From Symbiodinium natans (taxonomy: Eukaryota > Sar > Dinophyceae > Suessiales > Symbiodiniaceae), in the NCBI GenBank assembly GCA_905221605.1, contig CAJNDS010002422.1:353876-417875 (forward strand): a stretch of 64,000 nucleotides of DNA, written 5' to 3'. Below are positions 21,126 to 30,799 of the stretch, piece after piece; the stretch's first letter is position 1; the number at the start of each line of letters is the position of its first letter. Below the pieces are notes generated by a model. It was not told where the DNA came from. It made no database searches and saw nothing but the letters and a program-made list of their open reading frames with translations. The translations under genes and the position numbers were made by a program.

Positions 21126-21975
21126 CCCGAGGATCTACATCGCCCACAACATGCTCCGGCTCGACTTCGGCTCCTTGCCCGGCTTCGGCGCCGCGACGGC
21201 GGTGTTCAACGCCTCCCGCGTGCAGGACATGGTCCTCATCGCTCCGCCACTGGGCGTAGGGGCTTAGGGCTTAGGGTTTAGGGTTTAGGGTTTGGGGTTT
21301 AGGTTTCAGGGTTTAGGGTTGAGGGGTTTAGGGTTTAGGGTTTCGGCTTGTTATGGGGGTTTAGGAGAAGTTAGAGGACCCTTAATATAGACCCCCAAAT
21401 AGTAGGATTCCTGTATGCTAAGGACCCCAACAAGGTACCCCTAATTTCTGAAACCCGCGTGTAGGGCAAGTCCATGAGTCTGAAGCAACCACTCCATGAG
21501 CAGAGCGTGCAGACAAGCTCCCGTCTGCTCCGCTCAGGCACGACACAGGCCGGGGGGGCCTTTGGCAAAAAACCCTAAACCCTAAACCCTAAACCCTAAA
21601 CCCTAAGCCCCAAGCCCCAAAGCCTTTGGCAAGAAGACCCCGACCATGTTTGTCTGCGAGCGGGGCGATCCCAGGACCATTGCAAAATGTTGCAGACATG
21701 ATATGAAGCAGGGTTTCTATTACTGCTATTGGTGAGTGTAGATAAGGCTCCTTTTTAATATTGGTGAGTGTATATACCTTGGGTGTCCTTTTGGGACTGT
21801 TCTTGGTGAGTGGACAAAAGGTTCCTTTTAATATTGGTGAGTGTGTATACCTGGTGTCCTCTTGGGGGTACAAGAAATATGTACCCTACTTCAAATATGT
21901 CTCCCTGCAGGTCAATACGGCATGGGGTGCCTGAAGGAGGGCATCCCAGGCACCTGGGCCCGGAGTATATGCTAG
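21126..21975 (+). CDS. Multi-exon gene fragment, unidentified
   Basis: Four open blocks can be read on +: 21126-21259 (IYIAHNMLRLDFGSLPGFGA, ATAVFNASRVQDMVLIAPPL), 21465-21568 (GKSMSLKQPLHEQSVQTSSR, LLRSGTTQAGGAFGK), 21622-21731 (KKTPTMFVCERGDPRTIAKC, CRHDMKQGFYYCYW) and 21911-21975 (SIRHGVPEGGHPRHLGPEYM). The last join uses a GT-AG family I intron (21732-21910) and keeps phase. Blocks two and three are separated by a 64-bp telomere-like insertion bounded by the 11-bp direct repeat GCCTTTGGCAA. A family G MITE lies between blocks one and two. Family not recognised. Confidence 0.45.
21558..21632 (+). repeat. Telomere-like insertion flanked by 11-bp direct repeats
   Basis: GCCTTTGGCAA at 21558-21568 and 21622-21632 bounds about five CCCTAAA units and CCCAAGCC variants. 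Excising one period (64 bp) restores the reading frame between two coding blocks. Confidence 0.7.
21732..21910 (+). mobile_element. Family I introner (GTGAGT donor)
   Basis: Begins GTGAGTGTAGATAAGG, contains three more TTGGTGAGTG motifs and the block TACAAGAAATATGTACCCTA CTTC, and ends CCCTGCAG. The same block and layout recur at 58815-58905. Confidence 0.65.
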
Positions 21976-22030
21976 GTAGGCCCTGGGATATTACTTTCCC
22001 TTACCGGGTTGAAGAGGATCGTATTCAGCG

Positions 22031-23500
22031 AATATTTTTCAGAGGGGTTTAAGAGCCATCCTAGTATCTGTCTCTAGTATAGGAGAGAACATTCTAGCAC
22101 CCAAGCTTTCTCTTTCATCTGGGCAGTCTGCGTGGAGATTGCTTTTCCGGAGCACAGCTTCAGTTCGGCGACTGCTGTCCTTTCTGTATGCGCGAGCCCA
22201 CCGCTGCAACTTCCCAAGAATGAACCGCAAAACCCTCTTCTAATTGTTAAGGCCCCTATATTAGCTTCTCAGGTTGTGTGTCTGAAAAGTAGCATCTGCC
22301 TGTGGATTGACTTTCGAACTTGCTTCTGCATTGCGCACGAACATAGCTTTAAAGGCAGGATCCGCAGATTTTGCTATGCATCAGACAGATGCCGAAACCA
22401 CCTTGACTTTCCAGGGTCTAGTTATGAATAATATTCATATTATTCCTAATATTTAGACAATATTACTAACTGGGGGTTTGGCGCTATTGATGTGCAAGTC
22501 TGCTGCTGACGTGTATCCCGTGGGCGCATACTTGGGGAGATGGGCCACCTGATGTGTGCGTCCGGACGCCGGTGCTAGCTGATCTTTGAAAGTGATGGGA
22601 TTTTGATGGGGCGTCTTTCTGTAGATTTCGGGTTTAGGGTTTAGGGTTTCGGGTTTAGGGTTTCGGGCTTAGGGTTTCACCTCTTGCCGGGCTTGATTTC
22701 TGAGGAAACTTCACGACGCCCCCGCTGAACTGCTCCTGGGAAAGACACCTTTGACTGTCCATGGGTTTGGCCATGCTTACATGGTCATTTCCTTTAGCGA
22801 TTGCCCCATATTTGGAGCCGAAATGGAACAGGGTTCGGGTTTGGTGGTTTAGGGTTTGGGGTTTAGGGTTTGGGGTTTAGGGTTCAGGGTTTAGGGACAT
22901 GAGGCATTCAGCCAAGAGGACGCGCAAGGGACAAACCCCTAAGGCAAGCCGCCAGTCTGGCTGCAGAGCTTTTCGAGATGTGGGGCGTTTGCTGCGAAAA
23001 TCGGGGGCCCCGAAAATCGATCCCCCAAATAGTAGAGGATCCCCCTTAGCATAAGGATATCATCAGGACCTAGGGCTCCTAAAATAGATTCCCAAATAGT
23101 AGGATCCCCTTAGCATAAGGACCTCAAAAAGATACCCCTAATCAGCTTCATCACTGTCGCCGGCGCTGGTGAATGAAGCACTAGGCTCGCAAACCGGGTT
23201 TAAGGTTTAGGGCTTAGGGTAGAATTAGGAGTTAGGGTATAGGCCTGTAACCGAAAACCCCGAACCCTAAACCCCAAACCCTAACCCTAAACCCCAAACC
23301 CTAAAGTATGAGGCATTATCCTTGAAGCCCAAAACCTTTGGGGTGAGCTGCCAAGGCTCTTCCTGGCCAGGACAAGCCTTGGGCACGCTGGACCGACTTG
23401 GGATTTAGGGTTTAGGGTTTAGGTCGGCTGGGCATTTCGGAAGGTTGGCGGCTGCCCGTAGGTCGCATCGCAAATGATTACTTCTTCTTCCTCGACGTAA
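22031..23500. other. Interval with MITE fragments and no assignable gene
   Basis: Holds a family H end (22228-22262), TTTAGGG-like runs (22628-22676, 22835-22895), a double family G element (22993-23140, two copies of CAAATAGTAG-AGGATCCCC...), and CCCTAAA/CCCCAAA variants (23250-23308). The open frame near 22132-22240 is not convincing. Confidence 0.5.
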
Positions 23501-23869
23501 GATGTGTGCATGCTTGTGAACTTAAGCCACGATATTGGCCCCGAAGGGCGTGTCAGTTCTACTACACCCCCCTCTCTTCGTCTCAAGCAGCTCAGCACCT
23601 GGACCAGCGAAGGACCACTTGGATCACTTAATCCTGCCGAACCTCTACATGGCCTACAACACTTCGGCGCCTCTTCCCTTCAACATGAGCCGCATGGCTG
23701 GCACGCAGCGTGCAGCATTGCGATTTCACCTGCCCCTGTGCATGTGCTAGCTTCAGCAGCTGAAGGCCAAAGCTTGCAGATCATGGGCAGCCTTATGATA
23801 TGGGGAGCTTTGCTGGCCACCCCCACAGCCATGCCCCAGTGTCTAGGGGTTCGGGCTTTTAGGGTTTGA

Positions 23870-23995
23870 TACTGGAAGTGGCCTCAAGCACTCAGGCGGC
23901 AATCGCTCAGTGCGGGATGCTGTCCAGACGCTCTTCCAGCGTTCGGCGCTGTCCAAGGCAGCGTACCAGGACCCGAAAGCCTTCCTGGGTTTCTT
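23870..23995 (+). CDS. Exon-like island interrupted by a MITE
   Basis: The frame TGSGLKHSGGNRSVRDAVQT, LFQRSALSKAAYQDPKAFLG is open up to the insertion point of the family F MITE at 23997. Protein not recognised. Confidence 0.35.
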
Positions 23996-23996
23996 A

Positions 23997-24102
23997 CTGT
24001 TGGTTAGTAGGGAATGGGGGAATAGGGTGCCAGATATCCCGTGTATACCCTTTAAGGGATTATATATGGTACCTTATTCCCCCATTCCCTACTAACCAAC
24101 AG
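23997..24102. mobile_element. Family F MITE with long perfect inverted ends and TA duplication
   Basis: CTGTTGGTTAGTAGGGAATG, continuing GGGGAATA, is matched by its exact complement at the right end. TA flanks both sides (23995-23996 and 24103-24104), as in Tc1/mariner-type MITEs. Confidence 0.88.
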
Positions 24103-24346
24103 TATGGTCTAGGGTTTGAGGCGCCTTTCGACGGATCCAAGCCCTCCACGTAGCGATGACGTTGAATCAGTCAAACTCGAAGCAATCCTGCCGATTGCCA
24201 ACGGGACGTTCACTCCACTGTATGGTTTAAGGTGAAGCGCTAAGGGGGGATATTATACCCCTAAACCCTAAACCCTACACCCTAAACCTTAAACCTTACA
24301 CCCTAAACCCTAAACCCGGAGAGTTCAGGGTGTAGCTGAAAGAAGG

Positions 24347-24786
24347 CTTCAGTTGGGGAGTACCAGACCGGACTCCGCTGCCCAAGTGTGGCCAGGATGT
24401 GCCGCCTTTGGATTTCTGGTCTTCTTTCCAGTATCTCGAGGCGCATCCGCTTAAGCCTTACAGCCCCAAAAGCCCCCAAAACCCCTAAAACCCCTGAACG
24501 CCCTAAAGCCCCTAAACCCCCCAGAATCCCCTAAAGCCTCCAAAGCCTCGAAAACCCTCTAAAGCCCCCTAAAGCCCCTAAACCCCCTCAACCCCCTCAA
24601 CCCTCCTCCCTCAACCCTAAACCCCAAACCCCAAACCCCAAACCCTAAATCCTAAACCCTAAACCCTAAACCCTTAAACGCCCTAAACCCTAAACCGCCC
24701 CTTAAAGCCCCTCAAAGGCCAATCTGCTTGGGAACCCCCCGCTCCCCGACTCGGTGAAGTACCTCATTGGCACCTCGGCCTTTTGA
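24347..24786 (+). CDS. Two exon-like islands around a CCCCTAAA-type tract
   Basis: 24347-24452 reads FSWGVPDRTPLPKCGQDVPP, LDFWSSFQYLEAHPL. 24721-24786 reads NLLGNPPLPDSVKYLIGTSA F and stops. Between them lies a C-rich tract of CCCTAAAG/CCCCTAAA/CCCCAAA variants (24460-24715). I cannot join them with certainty, and the protein is unknown. Confidence 0.35.
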
Positions 24787-25056
24787 GATTTAGGGTTTAG
24801 GGTTTGGGGTTTAGGGTTTGGGGTTTAGGGTTTAGGGTTTAGAGATTTAGGGTTTAGGGTTTAGGGTTTGGGTTTCGGGTTTGGGGTTGAGAGAGTTAGG
24901 GTTTTAGGGTTTAGGGATTAGGGTTTGGGGTTTCAGGTTTGGGGGGTTGAGCCGAGTGTAGTGAGTGTACAGGGCTTGTTGCGGGGGGGGTGGGGGGTGG
25001 GGTGGGATGGGATTGAAACCCTGAGTACCTACCTAAACCCACGCCTTACTCCGGCC

Positions 25057-25105
<49 letters not shown>
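24784..25105. repeat. TTTAGGG/TTTGGGG array followed by a 49-bp C tract
   Basis: Variant TTTAGGG units run to about 24950. A poly-C tract occupies about 25057-25105. Confidence 0.85.
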
Positions 25106-25857
25106 AGGGTTTCAGCCTTTTTTTCGGGCGAGTTCTGGATCAGAGTTGATCCTTTTGACTCTTTGGCTCTGAAGTTCTTATGAAGTGCGAGCCTTGGCAA
25201 CCCAAGACCCTAAGCCTTAAACCTGACATGTTTCAACCCACCTGAGACCCTCAACACTAAACTCTGACAACCCACCTGAGACCCTCAACCCTCAGCTCTG
25301 AACCGCTGGGAGCCTCCAGGCAACTTCCAAGTTGTTTTCGGCACCCCCGAGGCCAGGGTTCAGGGTTTCGAGTTTGGGGTTTAGGGTTTAGGGTTTCGGG
25401 ATTAGGGTTCAGGGAATAGGGTTTAGGGTAATGGGTTTGCTGGACAAGGGCTTTCCCACCAGCCGCGGTGAGTTGTTACATCCCGCACCACTCAGAGTCA
25501 GCATGAAGAAGCGCGCCACTTGTATTTCTAATCCCTACGGCCCTACGGCGTCGAACCTGGGCTTCTTCGATGACATACCAACGCACTTAAGCAAACAAGG
25601 CTCATTTGCATATGTAAGTAGGCGTGTGTGTACGTAGGGTGGTTGCAATAGAGCAGCCCTGACATGAACCCCCCAAACCAAACATGGTGCAATATGACTC
25701 GGAACCCATGCTTGCCGTTTCCGAAGCACAGATCGAACAAGGTTGTTCGTCAGCACAACCTTGAGGATTCAGGTCGATTCCTTCGTACTCCAAGATTCAA
25801 TGGACCGAACCAGCGGAGAGCTATCAAGCCCGCATTGGGGGATGCGAATGTAGATTC

Positions 25858-25962
25858 TGAACCCTAAGCCCTAAACCCTAAACCCTAAACCCTAAACCCT
25901 AACCCCTAAACCCTAAACCCTAAACCCTAAACCCTAAAACCTAAACCCTACACCCTAAACCG
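25858..25962 (+). repeat. CCCTAAA array
   Basis: About 14 units. Open segments of unclear coding status lie on either side (25480-25620; 25985-26090, reading CDLGVAHNGDYKHAWATLLP, RHDFLHESI). Confidence 0.9.
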
Positions 25963-26534
25963 GGGTGAGTGGCCTGCCCCGACGAAAGTGTGATTTGGGC
26001 GTCGCCCACAATGGCGACTACAAGCATGCCTGGGCCACCCTGCTCCCAAGACACGATTTCCTACATGAGTCCATTCTACGTGTATCCACATACAATGAGT
26101 GCACTTATAACTGTACTTACAACCATGTTAGGGCACTCAAGGGGCTTATAAGTGGGTTGTAAGTACAGTTATAATTGGTTAACAAGTACGATGAACTTCC
26201 AAGTACGCCCTAAGCCCTAAATCTAAGCCCTCCAAACCCCCTAAACCCCTCTAAACCATCTAAACCCTCTACACCCTCTAAACCCTCGACCCTGAACGTA
26301 TCGTTATAGCAAGTATAGTACTTAGAACATGCAGCTTTCTTGGCGAGGGTCGGGCGCTGCAGCGGCTTGCCGCAGACCGCTCCTGGTGTCTTGGCTCCTG
26401 TCATGAAGTCATTGCGGGTAAGGGTTTCGGTTTGGGGTTTGGGGTTTGGGGTTTGGGGTTTGGGGTTTAGGGTTTAGGGTTTAGGGTTTAGGGTTTAGGG
26501 TGCTGTGATAGTTGATGCTTCCGTTTGTTGCAGT

Positions 26535-26645
26535 GCGAAGTAGCTGGAGCTGCCAGAACAAGATGGATACCGTGCCCTCCCCAACATCAATCTTGGACAT
26601 GCACGCGGTCGAGTCGGACACGCAAACGCCCGAAAGCAAAACCCC
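26535..26645 (+). CDS. Exon-like island, unidentified
   Basis: After GTTGCAG, the frame VRSSWSCQNKMDTVPSPTSI, LDMHAVESDTQTPESK is open for 37 codons. It is preceded by TTTGGGG/TTTAGGG repeats (26425-26500). Confidence 0.35.
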
Positions 26646-27413
26646 CCAAGCCCTTACATGCTTACACCCTAAACTCTGAGCCACTGAATCCCTCAGAACT
26701 CTTCCTCATCACCTTCCGACCTTGAACTCCTAAACCCTCAAGTCCTTGACCCTGAACTTTTCAACCCTTCGCCACTAAACCCTCAAGCCGAAACTGCTCG
26801 ACTCTCAGGCCTCTCTTCTGGGCAGTCGGAAGCTACGTACCTGCCCAGCCAGAGAAGGCCCTGAGGGCGAAAGTTACCCTGAAGGGCCCCAGCCCTTCAT
26901 GGCCAAAAAAACCCTTCAACCCCTAAACCCAACAACCCTAAACCCCCAAAGCCCTCACCTCTAAACCCTAAACCCTCTGAACCCCTAAGCCTCTGAACCC
27001 CGAAAGCCTAAGCCAGGGCTTTCAGGGTTTCTGGGCTTCGGGGGTTTGAGAGCCTCTCGTGGAGACGACACAAAATTGCACGATCCTCAAAGCAAGCAGG
27101 CCGCAGAATGACGGGGTAAAGGAATCCCAACAGAACGTAGGGGTTCAGGGCATAGGGTTGAGGCCCTCAACGCTTGACTCCAAGTTCCATAGTGTTTTGG
27201 GCTTCCAGGTCCAACCACGAGAGACAGGAGCAATACCAAGTCCTGCCTTAAACCTAAACCCCCGCAAAGTGAAGAACCCAAGAACCCCTCAACAATTTCC
27301 CAAAATCCCCAAACACACAGAAGCCCAAAAAACCCAAAACCGGCAAGCCCGGAAATCCCCCCCGCCCGGCCCCCCCCCCCCCCCCACCAAACCCTTGGTG
27401 CCACTTTTGGCAG

Positions 27414-29447
27414 ATGGTCAAGATGACCATGGCTTCCAACCGGCGCTTCGCAGACCCGGCGAACGCCGGCAACTTCACCGACGCCGCTCTGCCCGCCGGG
27501 GCTGTGGCCGCGTTCGAGGAGGCCTCAGCCTATGGGCTCCTTCAATTCGTAGGGCTTATAGGGGTTTAGGGTTTAGGGTTAGGGTTTAGGGTTTAGGGTT
27601 TAGGGTTTCGGGTTTCGGGTTTAGGGTTTAGGGTTTAGGGTTTAGGGTTTCTTACGAGCCTACGGGCTCCTTCAAATAGATGCTTCTTAAGGGAGGGAAC
27701 CTCAAGGGTATGCAACCTAAGGTTCCCTAAGACTCCCCACTACTCCACGAACCCCCCTCCCTTAAGAACCCTAGAATTCAATTGGTAGGGCTTATGGGGG
27801 TTTAGTTGATGGTTTGAAGGATGCTTGGGGGGATCTTTTGTGCTGGATCTCTCGTAGGCTCCCTTTGCTCAGCTTCCCGAAGCCCCGAAACCCCGAAGTC
27901 GAAACCCCGAAGTCGAAACCCTGAACCCTGAACCCCAAACCCTAAACCCTAAACCCCAAACCCCAAACCCTAAACCCCAAGCCCTAAACCCTAAACCCCG
28001 TGCCTCGCAGGTTTGGGCGAAGGTGGAGGAGGAGCGCTCCTCCCGGAACCTCACGGAGGCGGACGTGGCGGAAGCGCAGCTTGGCCGACGCCCAGGTGTG
28101 GATTCATAGGGTTTAGGGTTTAGGGTTTAGGGTTTAGGGTTTAGGGTTTAGGGTTTAGGGTTTAGGATTCAGAGGGTTCAGGGTTTAGGGTCCAGGGTTT
28201 AGGGTTTAGGGTTTCGGGCTTGGGGTTTAGGGTTTAGGGTTTTGGGTTTAGGGTCTTGGGTCTGGGGTGTAGGGTTCAGGGTTTGGGGTTTAGGGTTTAG
28301 GGTTGGCCAAAGTCCAAGCTTAAAGTTTGGGGTCCAAGAATCCTGCGAGCCTAGGTGGTCCCTGCTGGCCCCGCAGCAGGTGCGCGTGGCGCCACTGACC
28401 GCTGAGGTCCTGGCTCGCAAACCCGAATCCAGGTTCTGCCCGAAAACCTGAGCCTAAACCCTAAAAATGGAGTTCGGCGCCGATCGAAGTCATAGAATCA
28501 CAGAGGTCCTACGCTAGATGAACCCTCGTGGACCCATGACATAAGAAGGGTCGAGGCGCCCCCCCCAAAAAAAAAAGAAATCAAAAACCAATCAAACATT
28601 GAACCCTAAACTCCAATCCACACCACCCTGTGCGATGCAACAGATGGACTCCAAACCCTAAAACCTAAACCTTCAACCCAAAACCACCCCATGAACCGTC
28701 AGCCCAAACCCCAAACCCCCAAACCCCCAAACCCCCAAACCCCCAAACCCCCAAACCCCCAACCCCCAAACCCCCAAACCCCCAAACCCCCAAACCCCCA
28801 AACCCCCAAACCCCCAAACCCCCAAACCCCCAAACCCCCAAACCCCCAAACCCCCAAACCCCCAAACCCCCAAACCCCCAAACCCCCAAACCACTATCCT
28901 GCTGCTGTTCGAGGCTTGTGGGGATCACTGCGTTGCCTTGGATGTGCGGGGGGCCTGCGTGCCTGGACCTGCTCGGATCACTTTGGGGCTTTTTGGTTTC
29001 GGGGCTTACAGCCATAGGGTTTAGGGTTTAGGGTTTAGGGTTTAGGGTTTAGGGTACAGCCAGCTAGGGGTGTGCGCCCAACAAGCCCAACACACCATCT
29101 GGGGCTCCCGGCTCTGAGGTTCAGATTGCTATAAGGGGTGTTACGAAAATAGGGGGCCCCAAAAGTCGACCCCCCCAAATTGTAGGATCCCCTTGTAAGA
29201 AGGACCCCAGTAAGGGACGCCTAATCGCGGAAACCACCAGATTGCCATAAGGTTTGAGCTTTAAGCACAACCCTAAACCCTAAACCCTAAACCCTAAACC
29301 CTAAACCCTCAACCCTAAACCCTAAACCCTAAACCCTAAACCCTAAACCCTAAACCCTAAACCCAAAAAAAACGCTGCTGAGAAACCCAGGTCTGTCGCA
29401 AGGTGGGCGATGCCCCTCCCATGCCTGAGCTTGCCCTGGTGATCTAA
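27414..29447 (+). CDS. Tentative five-exon gene with telomere-like introns, unidentified
   Basis: In-phase blocks: 27414-27521 (MVKMTMASNRRFADPANAGN, FTDAALPAGAVAAFEE), 28011-28073 (VWAKVEEERSSRNLTEADVA), 28377-28412 (QVRVAPLTAEVL), from 28914 (ACGDHCVALDVRG) and 29391-29447 (VCRKVGDAPPMPELALVI, stop). The first three are multiples of three and use GC donors with AG acceptors. The last joins are guesses. Introns carry TTTAGGG (27558-27652, 28105-28300), CCCTAAA/CCCCAAA (27895-28000) and a CCCCCAAA array (28705-28892). Sequence after the stop is AT-rich, like a 3' UTR. No family recognised. Confidence 0.4.
27675..27775. mobile_element. TIR element in intron
   Basis: TTCTTAAGGGAGGGAACC at the left and GAACCCCCCTCCCTTAAGAA at the right are inverted around a short core. 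Found once in the window. Confidence 0.6.
28705..28892 (+). repeat. CCCCCAAA 8-mer array
   Basis: About 23 highly uniform CCCCCAAA units: a telomere-like variant with a period of 8 rather than 7, homogenised locally. It produces long artefactual ORFs (Pro-Gln or Gly-Val-Trp repeats). Confidence 0.95.
29146..29243. mobile_element. Family G MITE
   Basis: GTTACGAAAATAGGGGGCCC at the left and CTAATCGCGGAAACC at the right. The core CAAATTGTAGGATCCCC matches the other G copies. Confidence 0.7.
29268..29364 (+). repeat. CCCTAAA array
   Basis: Thirteen units, one CCCTCAA variant. Confidence 0.95.
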
Positions 29448-29803
29448 TTTGAGGTGCTTGGTTTGTTATACTTTGTGTTATATTATTCTTGCATCTTTTT
29501 GCTATTTTGGTGGTAATGTTCTTAGTATTCTTCTTCTTCTGCTGATTATGGTATGATGAACATTATGGGCATGTAGGCAATGTGGACAGCAGGTAGGTGC
29601 CGCGGTGCTTACTCTCTTCGATCGGTTCACTTTTGCTTCCCTCACCCGAGATATGGGGCCAACCCAGATTGCCCTTCGGACTTTCTTGTAGAATGAGAAC
29701 TACTTCTTGCATAAGAACCCCCAAAAAAGTAAAAGACATTCTTCCTTATAAGGGCAGAATAGGGATGATTTTTCTTCTCCTTTTTTTGGGGGGCGGGGGG
29801 TTC

Positions 29804-30079
29804 TTAAGCACATAGTAGATAAGTGGCTTGGTGGCCCCACATCTCCAGGGGGCTAGCCATGCGCGATCGGGAATCTGCCACCCGGCTCGCCGCCTGGGTG
29901 AAGCCAAAAACGCCCTGCTCTTCCGCTGGGAGGATGGCCCTGCGCAGCAGGGTTTCCCCATACAGTCGCCTCCGCATGCCTCCTCCAGCCAGGCATTGTT
30001 GATGGACGATGCCCAGCCTGTGGCAAAAACCGCGCTTGGCGCATTCGTGTTTGGACTTGTCGTCTCGCACCCTTGCCAT
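29804..30079 (-). CDS. Hypothetical ORF on the minus strand
   Basis: 91 codons, MARVRDDKSKHECAKRGFCH to TYLLCA, with mixed composition unlike repeat-derived frames. The + strand also has an open frame here, so coding status and strand are uncertain. No domain recognised. Confidence 0.25.
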   Translation of the reverse strand: MARVRDDKSKHECAKRGFCHRLGIVHQQCLAGGGMRRRLYGETLLRRAILPAEEQGVFGFTQAASRVADSRSRMASPLEMWGHQATYLLCA

Positions 30080-30224
30080 CCGCTACTTGTACCTATGCCG
30101 TATCCTACACAAGACTTTGACAGATAGTTTTGGAGTGGCTGAAGCAATAGACAATAAACAATTCAGAATGTCCTAATGTAATGACATATACGTGAAAGCA
30201 AATACAACAATAAAATTTTAGTCA

Positions 30225-30306
30225 TGTGGTAGTATACACTACCACTCCTTCACAGGGATTATTGTACCCCCTATTATAATCCCTATGAAGGACTGTTAGT
30301 ATAAGG
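30225..30306. mobile_element. Palindromic TIR element
   Basis: ACTCCTTCACAGGGATTATT and its imperfect complement ATAATCCCTATGAAGGACT flank a 10-bp core. TATACTA-type flanks. Confidence 0.55.
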
Positions 30307-30799
30307 GGGAACATCCCAATCCCTAAACCCTTGAATCCTAAACCCTAAACCATGTGATGATGGACCCAGGCCAAGATCGGCCCAAGCTTGCGTTGCTTGC
30401 TTCAAGTGGCAGCATTTGCTTCTCAAGGAGTCGGCTGATCACATGGGAGAGTTGGCAAGTGGACTCCACAGTCTAGAGTGGGTTTAGGGTTTAGGGTGCT
30501 CAGGGCTTAGGGTATTTTGCCAGCCAGAAATTTGGGGCTATAGATGGAAAGACCCTTCTGTATAGATTAGGTTTATAGGGCCATCGGGTGTTGGACCAGT
30601 ACGCTGTCGGTCCGACGGGAATCCTAGGTAGGATAAGGGGGGGCCCTTAAAAGGGAGCCCTTCTTAACCCTCTTCTGCTCTCTTAAGCAGGGACCTTATT
30701 CATTCAGAGGGTCTATATCCCCTAAACCCTAAACCCCAAACCCTAAACCCTAAACCCTAAACAATAAACAATGCGAGCGTCATGAAGCCATGAGAAGCC

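Noticed and set aside
28665-29017. Gly-Val-Trp or Pro-Gln-Thr repeat proteins
   Set aside because: Direct translation of the CCCCCAAA array in different frames.
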